Source: Amphirosellinia nigrospora (taxonomy: Eukaryota > Ascomycota > Sordariomycetes > Xylariales > Xylariaceae). Taken from it: a stretch of 64,000 nt of DNA. Under the pieces are notes generated by a model. The model was not told the origin of the DNA. It searched no databases and saw nothing but the letters and a program-made list of their open reading frames with translations. The DNA is taken from NCBI GenBank assembly GCA_004123355.1, contig SCHM01000004.1, positions 4,549,974-4,613,973 on the forward strand, in the 5' to 3' direction. Of the stretch, positions 35,229 through 45,375 are shown one piece after another; the stretch's first letter is position 1, and each line of letters opens with the position of its first letter. The position numbers were made by a program, and so were the translations under genes.

Positions 35229-36602
35229 AGTCTTTGAGACAGGAAATCGAGGCGTCAAGGTATTTTCTATCAGATAATAATAGTTGAGGTTGCATATGAA
35301 TGAAGAGCTGGTATAGAAGGTTTCAGGATTGGAGTGTTAGAATCCGGACTTGAATATTCTACACCACTTATAATTCGTAGGGCACTGTGCTTCAAAAAAC
35401 CATCACATGATGATATCTTAATAAAATTATTGGCTAATCTTGGTGTTGTGAGACTCACTGGACATATCCCTCGCCCTGAAGATACGTGACAGGTTTCAAG
35501 GGTGGATGTCAGGGATAGGGTAGACATCTGGTGTTGCACGGAGAACCAGTGAAGCCATCTCCGTGGGCTCTATGTGACCACATGACTCTATACAGAGATT
35601 CTCTTTGTCTGGTCTTATCCGTGTATCTAGATCTGTGTGTCTGTATCCATCCCTGTTCCTGGCAGTGGAGGAGTATTGGCTTGTCTTATTCGTAACTAAC
35701 GCCGGGCCATAAGTATAGGTATAAGAGTACGACACTCGTACAAGGTTTCAATCTCCGGTATCTTCATATTTACGTGGTACTCTATAGTACAGCTAGCTAG
35801 ATATAGGAGACCGGGGGATTCGACAAGTTAGCGATAGAATAATGGGGTTAGTCAGATATATATGTTCTTGTAAAATATATTTATCTCCTTTGATAGATAT
35901 AAACACGTAAGCTGGGTGCTCATTACCGCCGTTAGCCTTTTGGAAGACATTTCTAACGAAAAGTAGAGAAGATATCGCTCTTCCAGAAAAGAATCACATA
36001 GATTCAACTAACCTTGGTGGAACGGCCGCTTTGAGGCAAATCTCAAGTATACTAGGATATCTACACGTGTACACCAAGAAAACTAGCTTGACCAATATTT
36101 TTTATCCCTTGTGTTACCAAATAATTCGTTCCCGGGGACTAGCTTTCCACTGTAAAGTGATGACTGAGGAATTGTTCCGTAAATGAAATCAGTATATATG
36201 TGTGCTACGGTTACGATGTCTCAATCCCTCCACACACTTCTCTCGTGCTCATGGACAAGCATCAATGTGCAACCAGCCGAACCCCGCCTTCATATTGTAT
36301 AAATTAGTCTTCATTCTCACTCGCGGTGAGTATGAACCACCCTGGCACCACCAATCTTCTTCCTCTCGGATATCAGGCTGCTCTTCAAGAGCCCAGCGGT
36401 AACTTATTGTCTCAGTATCGTACAAGACAGAGTAAAAAACGTACTGAAGTAGTTTCGACGAACATCTACCTATCCCATAGACCTGATTCGCTAACACTAA
36501 CCAGTACCAGTCGCACCCGCCCGGGTTCATCACTCGTCAACCCAGTCACACTCGGCTCCCCCAGAGAAACCTCACAGTCGTCGTCCCACGACGCAGCCTA
36601 TC
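35229..36602. other. Intergenic
   Basis: AT-rich around 35830-36130. The frame 36326-36637 has low-complexity Ser/Thr composition and is probably leader sequence of the small gene that follows. Confidence 0.45.
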
Positions 36603-36833
36603 ATGTGTATCAGGTGGTTCAACCAAGTTATCTGTAGGAAGTGTTCCGGAGACGTGGCTCCCGCACGATACACATACACTCGGTGCCCGCAGGCCAACGC
36701 CGAGAGAAGCCCCCAAGCGACATGCCCGATCGGGATTGAGGAGAGGGATGTGAGGAAGTATAGGGTCTGTCAATCTTGCAGGATGGAGGAGGCGGAAAGA
36801 AAGAGGCGGCAAGAACGTGAGAGGGGCGCGTAG
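36603..36833 (+). CDS. Small Cys-rich basic protein, unknown function
   Basis: A 76-residue frame starting MCIRWFNQVICRKCSGD with seven Cys (C2, C11, C14, C28, C41, C56, C59), including two C-x2-C pairs that could bind zinc, and a strongly charged C-terminal helix (EEAERKRRQERER). No signal peptide. The layout resembles small fungal proteins that begin MC and carry paired cysteines. It could also be the last exon of a longer gene beginning in the 36.3-36.6 kb frame. Confidence 0.5.
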   Translation: MCIRWFNQVICRKCSGDVAPARYTYTRCPQANAERSPQATCPIGIEERDVRKYRVCQSCRMEEAERKRRQERERGA

Positions 36834-37098
36834 GAAAATAGGGGAATAGACACATGGCGGCGATGCCATCATGGTTGCAACAAGTCTTCAATAGATTGTC
36901 ATACATCCTCTATAGGGTTTAGAGGCATATAGCAAACTGCTCGAGGGTATCACACGTACGCAAAGACTGAGACAGCATACATGATTGTACGCGTGGTGGA
37001 CGTTGTGCAAGGCTTCCATTTTCGGTCTAACTAATTGAAGTCAATTGGCATTTTGAAGCAAGCTATACAATATGAGATGGGTCAAAATGAACCCAACC

Positions 37099-39274
37099 CT
37101 AGTAGCCTATTGTCTCATCAATATTGCTTGCTAGCGTCGGATCGAATAGATCGTGGTCGTGGTACCCCTGGAGAAAATAGACTGACGGGGAGAGGGGTAA
37201 GTTCATAGAGTGCGTCCAGCAGTTTGCGTTTGAATCGCAACCATCATCATCCGTAAGGCGTTCAGCTAGATTGGTTGTAATGCCTTTTGCGCTGATGGTA
37301 ACAATACCGAGGAATGGAACTTTTATGCGGACACTACGCCGTGAATTTGAACTATCTGGGGTCGTGGCACGAGGCGTTATGGTATCGCTCGATGCAGCAA
37401 CTACATCTGCCTCGATTGCGGATAGACATCTCAGAATCGCAGATGCTTGCTGCAACAAGGTTTCGTCGCTGTCTGCTTTACTAGTCTCCAGTAGGAGCCT
37501 TATGGTTTCTTCTACCGTCGCGCGATCGCTCAGGCGCTGATGGGCGAGAGGGTCTGTCCTATTTGTACCGCGTCGGGCCCTGACAATATGCGCCAAAAGT
37601 AGGGCAAGACAGGCCACGAAGGCGCTAAAATCTATCATGCGACAACAGAACGGGGCGATGCGCATGCAGCGAAGTCGGATGTACCGATCAAGAAGCTCGC
37701 GGCTGGAATTTAGGCATGTGGTCTGTCCGGCATTGTCTAGATGAGCCCGACGACCGTCCAGAATGGATGGTAAGTGTAGAGTTATAAGGAGGTTGTAATG
37801 GTTGATCTGAACAAGAATGCGTCCCACATCCTCGAGATTTCTGGTAGTATCAACTCCCTTGCTTTGAATTGCGTAGCTAGCTCGCGGAATCAGCCACCAC
37901 TCAGGGGGAATACTTTGGACTGCGTTTTGAAGCGCAAGATCAATACTCCGAGTAAAGTCATCGTCTGGAGGGTGGCTAGACTGTGAGGATCGTGCGGCCA
38001 TTATGCCCAATATGTCATAATGTTGGCGTTCAAGCTGGCCTGTAGCACAATCGTCGGGCATCTTGGCTTGCGACGCGAAATGTAGATTTTCCGCTGTGCC
38101 TGGAGGAAGCCCGAGAACAAGAGAGAGGTACCTATCTTGCCCGACGATCCGATACCACATCATGGAAGGCAAGGATTGCGATTTAGGGTCCAAGACTGGG
38201 AAGCCAGACATTCGATCATCGTGAAAACCCATAAGTTGAGCTAGGCCGATGGCTCGTCTGAACGTAAGCCATGCCCGACGAAGATCACCGGCATTAATGA
38301 AGAAGACAGCCTCTAAAATGAGACACTCTAGACCTTCAAGAGACTGTATCAACGCCTCATTGCTTGTTACTAGCCTGGACGCTATATTTAAGTAGCGAGT
38401 CATTGCTATAGTAGGAGAGCAGCCTAGGTTTAACGAACTGGTATCAAAGGTAGACGGGTGAAGATTTTGGATCCCATGCGCGAGATACAGTAATTCACGG
38501 GCCAGTAATACTGGGTGATCCGTGGGCTGAGGTAGTCTTGCTAGTTCGGACGCAGGTTGCATATCACCAGAGAATAGCCTCTGATAAGGCAAGGTAAAGA
38601 ATTGAAGGAATGCAGGCGTATAGCTTGCTCCGATTATGAGATTGGCGTCACGCTGGGATGGTAGCGAAGCATACAGCACACGGCTGAGATTCTCATTCTG
38701 TCGTGCACAGGGGCTGGGCGAGATTCTCATGTCAACACGGGTGGGATGCTCGTTCGAATCAACCTATACATGATCATACCTAAGATTAAACACTCAATAA
38801 AGAAGAATTCAAAGTAGTTCTTACTAAAGCGCTGTCCAAGAACTGCATGCTAGGATCTCGGCTCCTATTACTGCTACCAACTGGAGCTCGAAATGATACG
38901 TCATTGTCAACGGGATCGAGGACAGCGTTTTCACACAAGGTCTCTAATAACTCCGTTGGCGAATCGAAGTAAATTTCATTGTCCGCGGCTATGGGCTCGT
39001 GGCTTTCAGTGTCATAACTTGGATCGTCAAACTGTTGCATGATGCAAGTTTTCCCTCGACGCTGGCAAGACACACAGACACGGCTTTGGCTCAATGCAAA
39101 ATGACAGCGCTGCTTTCTCCTCTTGCCTGCGTTATTTAGGATATATGTATAAAAGATCATGGTGTTCAAGGCCAATAACTTACATTCCCAACAACTCGTA
39201 GTGCCTTTCCGGATCTTCCTTCTGCCTGTGACCGACGGCCTCGGGTGGGCTGCACCCCGTGGAGGATCAGCCAT
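37099..39274 (-). CDS. Zn2Cys6 transcription factor (regulator 1)
   Basis: Exons are 39184-39274, 38825-39126 and 37099-38763, joined by 57-nt and 61-nt GT..AG introns; the spliced frame is 685 residues and free of breaks. The binuclear cluster is split by intron 1 right after the second Cys: TTSCWEC | KRRKQRCHF...CVSCQRRGKTC, spacing C-x2-C-x6-C-x9-C-x2-C-x6-C. The middle region has the fungal-specific TF domain pattern (LECLILEAVFFINAGDLRRAW, AIGLAQLMGFHDD, MMWYRIVGQDRYLSLVLGLP, CRMIDFSAFVACLALLLAHI). It lies beside SDR and ALDH genes whose shared promoter carries repeated TCCGCCGA sites, so it is a candidate regulator of them (inference). Confidence 0.88.
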
Positions 39275-40130
39275 GCTAGTATACTCTCTAAAGAATGGAA
39301 AATTCGGTATCGCAAAGCAGAATTGAGGCTAGCTTGAATGTCAATACTATTCTCGTCCTCTAACCAGCTTTTTAGAAATTGGAGCGCGCCGTTCTTGATG
39401 AAAGCGTGAGAGTTGTTGACAGCGCGCCTAAAACGCGTTCAACTCGCGAAATCACGTGACCAATACGCACAAGGGTAGGGAGATCGTAAGCATGAGAAAG
39501 TTTAATGCTATTAATTGTATTATCAATCTTTAAACTGGATATTACGGGTTCCGTGACATAAATCATACCGAGTTCTTCTTTTAGTGTAGCACGGATTGAT
39601 GATCAAGGGTTTGGAAAGAGATAAAATTTACTATAGAACCAAGGGTGCCGTGGAGATCTATCTCCAGGCATAACATTTCCAGACCTTATACACTCCAATA
39701 GCCTCGTATCTGCTTCCAAAACCTTGTGCCTATCCCTATAGCTTGGTAAGTTTGTGCTTCCGGAGTCTGACTTGTCTCGGTCCTCGGTATAGGTTTTGAT
39801 GTACTCCTCGGCGAAGGCGCCGGGACTCATACGATCTGCTATATGTAAGCCCGTTTTCGAAGCTTGTGATCTAGATCCGTGTAACATACATCCGACTAGA
39901 TTCCGAGACATATATATGCAGAAGCATATTGCATTGTGTCATGAAGCCAGACTATCACGAAGCCACGAAGCCACGAAGCCACGAACAAAGAGATTATTTG
40001 TATATAGCCAAGTTACATCTACAGAGGTAGTTTTAGAGACCTTCGCGCAACAACAAGTATAGATGACCTACCCCATGTATCACAGGGTACCTGACACATT
40101 GGGCTAGTGAGCTAGATAGTAGAATACACA
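39275..40130. other. Intergenic between regulator 1 and SDR
   Basis: One minus-strand frame (39603-39911, 102 codons) has plausible protein composition (DRHKVLEADTRLLECIRSG, RHPWFYSKFYLF) but no family I know. An 8-bp tandem repeat lies at 39956-39985. No TCCGCCGA copy is present here. Confidence 0.4.
39956..39985. repeat. Short tandem repeat, CACGAAGC x3.75
   Basis: Perfect head-to-tail copies of CACGAAGC. Intergenic; probably a slippage microsatellite. Confidence 0.9.
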
Positions 40131-41001
40131 TTATGGTGCTCCTTCTCCAACAGGGATATTTACGCCATTAACATGAAGCGAAGACTCGCTCAGTAACCAG
40201 ACAATAACTCGCGCGACATCCGAGGGGCTCAACATGATCGAATTGACACCAATCTTCTGTAGGTTCTGCTCCACCTCTTCCTTTGACATATTTCCAAAGA
40301 ATTCCTTCGTCATGGGGTATAGGTGTTGCCTAGATTTCACTCTTGTTAGCCAAGTCTCACTTGAACATGACGACATCCAATCTAAACATACCAGGAGAGA
40401 CAACATTGGCACGGATACCGAATGAATAGACGTCCTTCGCAACGCAACTCGTAAAGTAAGCACATGCAGCCTTTGACGTGCCGTATGCGAACGCGGTCGG
40501 CCCTCGGAGGAGTGACCCGAGGCTAGACACATTGACGATCGCTGGGTGACTATGCGTAGGTAGCTCGAGCATGGCGCGTACTTGAGCACGTGTACAATAC
40601 ATTATGCCGTTAATGTTAACACCGAGAACGCGAGTCCAGTCTTCGTTTGTCTCGGCGAGTATAGCCGGTCGTTCGGTGGAGAAGGCCGGTTGAGAGAGTC
40701 CAGCGACGTTGGCGGATCCGTGCAAAGCGCCAGACTCCGCGACAATCTTCTCAATCCAAGCATCGACTTGGGCCGCATCGGAAACGTCGACCTTGGTAGT
40801 AAAAAGTCGAGTATGTGGGTTAATGGCGGCAATTTCGTCTTTGATCTGAGAGAAGTTGTCGGTGTTCCAATCTGCAACCCAAATGGTGGCCGCCCCTCGC
40901 TCTGCAAGGAGACGCACTACAGCTGCGCCTATACCCGAAGCACCTCCAGTAACACTGAAGACACGAGAGCTAAGAGTATCTGCTGTCGTTTGGAGTGGCA
41001 T
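40131..41001 (-). CDS. Short-chain dehydrogenase/reductase
   Basis: NAD(P)-dependent classical SDR. The preferred start is 41001 (MPLQTTADTLSSRV), which places the cofactor motif TGGASGIG about 18 residues in; the frame is open upstream to 41094. Further motifs: ADWN (acidic residue after beta-2, suggesting NAD preference), NVAG, catalytic Ser in IVNVSSLGS, and YGTSK with Tyr/Lys. A 62-nt intron (40330-40391) follows RANVVSPG; the next exon gives NTYTPMTKEFF only if the C run at 40314-40317 (minus strand CCCC) has one more base. It ends SSLHVNGVNIPVGEGAP at 40131. Divergently transcribed from ALDH across a 545-bp promoter. Substrate unknown. Confidence 0.88.
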
Positions 41002-41150
41002 CTTGGGGAAGTTTGCTATTACTGCTTCTGGCGGGAAAACGGTAAGGGGCGAGGCGTAAGCGAGTTTAGTGTTAGAATTCAAACTACATGACACGACGGC
41101 AGACTTTAAATCAATTTCTTCCCCATATCTGGTTTCGTATCAAGCAGTGT

Positions 41151-41387
41151 TCCGCCGATTTGAGTGCTATTTCAGTCGCTGATGACCTACCATGCTTCCT
41201 CCGATGATTGCTCCGCCGAAACCTACTCCACCTCACATAGCGATCGGGCTTGACCGTCGGCGGAAATATCCATAAGCTAGGACGGGTTATACCAACGTCT
41301 GGTATTTTACAAGTAATCTATTCCAACACTTCCTCCGCCGAGAAAATCCTCCGTGTCAACGATTCATTCATCCTGATCTCCCGCCGA
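41151..41387. promoter_or_regulatory. Array of five CCGCCGA sites in the SDR/ALDH divergent promoter
   Basis: Exact TCCGCCGA at 41151-41158, 41212-41219 and 41334-41341, its reverse complement TCGGCGGA at 41257-41264, and a variant CCCGCCGA at 41380-41387. CCG/CGG triplets are the half-sites of Zn2Cys6 factors, and one such gene is in the same locus. Co-regulation of the two divergent enzymes by that factor is inferred. Confidence 0.65.
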
Positions 41388-41546
41388 AACTAAGGCGGTA
41401 TTCCCGTTAGAAATGGTGTCCATCTAGAGCTGAAAATCCTCTCTATAAGAAGCTTCGAGCACCCTACTTAGAGTCATTCAGTTGTAGACCTTCGTAAGCT
41501 CCCCTCATATCCGTGCTACTTCTTTCATTCTTTTCGACTGAGCAGA

Positions 41547-43352
41547 ATGTCCCCATCATTTTCGAACCCGAGTCTGGACCTTGAGCGGTATCCAATCCCT
41601 ACCCGGCCGTTTATCGGTGGTAAATTCGTCGACAGTACTAGCCACGATAACCACGTTTTAATTTCTTCTGTCAATGATGCCATCGTTACTAAAGGTAAGT
41701 TAATCTTAAACGACCTTAGAAGTGTTTCTTGGAATACCGCGGCTGACAGTCCCAGAACTCCAATGGTCCAACACACAAGACGTAAACATCGCAGTCGAGG
41801 CAGCTGAGGAAGGATTGAAAGCATGGCAAGCTATGAGTGATGTGAGTTTGAAAAGCCGACCTGAACAAATAATCAAGGGAAACTAACTCGATTTCATAGG
41901 TGGCCCGAAGAGACGCTCTGATCAACTACGGCGACTTGATCCGACAGAACAAACAGCGCCTTCACTGGCTAGAGGGGGTGCTGGTGGGCAAAGATGCCGG
42001 ATTTTGCGCCTTCGAAGTTGACTTTGCTGCCGATCTCTTCACTTGTATGGTTGACCTACAGACTCTCCCCCCACCTGCGCAATGTTGGATACTAAATTAA
42101 ACCCAAGACTACGGCAACCTGATTGATAAGCTCAGCAGCGACGTTTTAGTATCTACAAATGAGAATCTTCGCGTGTGTTAAGCTTCTTTATTCTCCTTCC
42201 TCTATCCTTCATATCCATGTCCACATGCTGACCAGCAAATAGTACACTCTCCACCAACCATGGGGCGTCTGCGCCGGGATCGTGCCATTCAACGGGCCGA
42301 TTATAACTATGGCTATGAAACTCGCACCGGCACTCGCATGCGGAAATGCCATGATCATAAAAACAAGCGAGACGAACCCGTTCTCGACTTTTTATATGGC
42401 ATCTCTAGCCAACGCAGCCGGGATCCCTCCCGGCGTAGTAAACTGCCTGACAGGTGGTGCAGAAGTAGGCCACGCCCTAGCCGCACACATGAAGATTCGT
42501 AAGATTAGCTTCACTGGGAGCATTTCGGTCGGGAAGCGAGTACAGATAGCAGCCGCCGAATCGAATCTGAAGAGCGTGACGTTGGAGCTCGGCGGCAAGT
42601 CGCCCGTCATCGTATTCGCCGATGCAGACGTCGCCAAGGCTGTCGCCGGGATCATGACTTTCCTCGTGATGAATGGTCAGGGATGCGCCCTAGGGACTCG
42701 TGTCTATGTGCATGAGTCAGTCGCCGACGAGGTCATCTCGGAAGTCAAGGATCGCGCTGAGATGCACGCCAGCACACTCGGCGACGATCCCTTATCGGAG
42801 ACCACTCAGTCTTCGCCATTGTATCATCATCGCCAGAAGGACACTGTACTTTCGTACATTGAATCCGGTAAGGCGGAGGCGACTTTGGTTTGTGGTGGCT
42901 CGTCTATGGGAAACCAGGGCTGCTATATTCAACCGACAGTCTTCGTCGATCCGCGGCCTGGTGCTCGTATAGTCCACGAAGAGATATTTGGTCCCGTGCT
43001 TGTCATCACGCGGTTCAAGACTGAAGAGGAAGCGCTAAAGATGGCGAATGATACCGAATTCGGGCTAGCTGCTTCTGTGTATACAAAAGATATTGCTCAG
43101 GCGCTGAGGCTCTCTCGGCTCTTGGAGGCGGGTAGCGTCCAAATCAATGGTACGGGTGGCCGAATCCGAAGATCCCAATGACTGGCTGGAAGCGTAGGTT
43201 CTCCCTCCCTCTGTTCCTTCTTGGCGCATCGGTTGAGTTCTGAGACGAAGATAATGACTAACTCGAGTCTAGAAAGTGGACAGGGAATTGAGAACGGTAG
43301 GGAGGCAATGTTAGATTGGATGCAGGTCAAAGTGGTCTCGCTCAGTGTATAA
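41547..43352 (+). CDS. Aldehyde dehydrogenase
   Basis: NAD(P)-dependent ALDH oxidising an aldehyde to an acid. The start ATG 41547 gives MSPSFSNPSLDLERYP, then RPFIGGKFVDS. Introns lie at 41695-41749, 41842-41899, about 42174-42242 and before the last exon (about 43190-43275), all GT..AG. Conserved blocks: QPWGVCAGIVPFNGPI, APALACGNAMIIKTSE, GVVNCLTGG, ISFTGSISVGKR, VTLELGGKSPVIVFADAD with the general-base Glu, catalytic Cys in NGQGCALGTR, EEIFGPVLVI and NDTEFGLAASVYT. The end reads NPKIPMTGW, then after the last intron GQGIENGREAMLDWMQ, stop 43350-43352. The frame breaks around 42050 (near a possible extra intron) and 43163 (one base short in front of NPKIP). Confidence 0.85.
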
Positions 43353-44762
43353 ATTCGTGTCCAATACGTATTACGATTGTTTCGCTGTTAAGATAGATAG
43401 GGCAAATGTCTTGATATTGAGTTTGTAGAAAATTGTATTAGCAAGACATTATTTCGTAGGTCATTGTTGTCAACGGAAGCAAGGCAAGCCTTCACGCCCA
43501 CAGATCTACGTACGCGAGTGTAATATAGGAAAGAGCCGATTATCGGCCACTGAATTGGCGCGGGTGTCTATATGCTTCGTTCACTCGCCCCTTTGTCAGG
43601 TCCCCTTACCTTCCCTAGGACAATATCTAGCACATTCATAGGTTATTTTACGGAAGATAACTTTGTGATACTGCGGCGGCGCACCCAAATGTGTTTTACT
43701 AAGACTGACTCGACCACATTGTTGTTAATGGCGAGTGGCAGTCACTAATTTTCTGAGCGACTACCCTTCTGTCTGCCTATAGCGTCAGGTTGTAAACTCT
43801 TTCTGGTAAAAACGAGGCTGTAGGGGAAATTCTCACCTAGATTTTATATAGTATCAAGCGAATTCAGTGTGGTTACTTATTGCCTATATTCGGTAGAAAA
43901 CTACCGTTATTGTGTTTATTTTCCATGCTATATTATCTCATTGGCTGTGTATATCAGGGGGCTGGGGCTGAAAGACCCTTTACGCAATATGACCCGTAAC
44001 AAAGTAGTTATAATGATACCCTCCCACAATTCTCCCTTGCGCCCCTATCAATCCAACTTGCTTTCAAGTAAAGTTTTCTTTAAAAAAGCACCTTCTTTTG
44101 AGCCGCATGTGCAACCACTTGAAAAGAATTGCATCGGCTCTTGAAACGCGACTGAGCAGAGCTATAGACCAATAATGAAATTCCCACCGCGTCATCATCA
44201 CATCTACTGTCATAGTCCCACCCTTAATATCAATAGTGGCCTATGCGGCGATCCAAGGGAGTACAATTTAAGTCGAAACTTTACACCAAGCCAGCCTCAT
44301 TTACTTATTTGCTACCTTAGCTGAGGCCACGTCATTCAACTTGTGGCTGGTCATGTCTCTCTTCTGGGGAAAAAAGACGTACCACGCCTTCACCTACGGG
44401 GGAATATAAGTATTGTTTTAGAGGGAGCGGGCAACGAAATACGAAATACTAGGTTTGGGGTGGATGGGATATACGGCTAGAGGAAGATTAGAGGAAGCTG
44501 CTCGTCAACTGGAAGATGGACTTCAACACCTCTGGGATGTCTTACCGCCGGCCGGCATTCCCGTGGCAAACAATGAGGGCTCGACCAATGACTGTCGTTT
44601 GTCAAGGAAGTTGTTTTGGGCCCCCTTTCCTGGAACGGGATTGCGAAGTTTCAAATGCGCAGCACGATTGATTTGACCTCCTTCCATTTAACACCTATGC
44701 CAAACGATTTGAAGAGGAATTCCATCCCAAGCAAGTATTTTAGGCTCCCATGATATTTTATG
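43353..44762. other. Intergenic
   Basis: No recognisable gene; the frames at 43869-44144 and 44455-44676 have no family features. Confidence 0.45.
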
Positions 44763-45375
44763 TCATTTCGTCAACTCCTTGGCCTCCAGCATGTCCCATG
44801 TCGGTACCTTCGTCATGTCATAGTCTCCTGTCCGTCAAATCGATGATGATCCTTCTTGTGCCCAATGTACCACATACCACGTCTCGAATCGTTTTCCAAT
44901 CCCCGCACAGGTACCTAAAGCTCCGCCATCCTCCAGCGTTCTCTCCACCGCTCTTTCACCCAGCTAAAACAGTCCCAACCAGGCGTGTCCGGCCGGGTAG
45001 GAACGTTCGTCAAATGCGATTAAAGACGTCTGACATCTATGATCTTGCCCAATGACTATACGGACGAGCAACATTTCGTTCGGCTGAAGACCAATTTTCT
45101 GTTCGTCATAGGTCCAAATCGGGGCTGGGAGGAGCTCGCCAGAATCTGTCGTCCTTTTCTCTTTGACACGGTAGCGGATGCCTTGGCCATTTTCTTTGGG
45201 CTCGCTTTTGGGGCCGACAATGAGAGCCCAATAATACCTAGTACGTGTGTTAGTAAATGCCTCCCTTGCAACGAAGCTCGCAATTGGAAACCGACGCATC
45301 TTCACCTCCCGGCAAGGTTGGCTGCCCTCCCCTGACGTATAGCGCAACGTAGAGGCGATCTTTGTCCGAAGGCAT
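44763..45375 (-). CDS. Conserved fungal protein of unknown function
   Basis: The start ATG 45375 gives MPSDKDRLYVALYVRGG; a 58-nt intron (45238-45295, donor GTCGGT, acceptor TAG) joins GGEDA to YYWALIVGPK. Next are KENGQGIRYRVKEK, WTYDEQKIGLQPNEMLLVRIVIG, then (frame steps near 45020 and 44930) PGWDCFSWVKEA and DGGALGTC, and finally HRFDG...DYDMTKVPTWDMLE to stop 44763-44765. I recognise this order from a widespread filamentous-fungal family with no assigned role (possibly the one named DUF6914, from memory). It is soluble, with no signal peptide. Two or three 1-nt breaks interrupt the second half. Confidence 0.65.
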
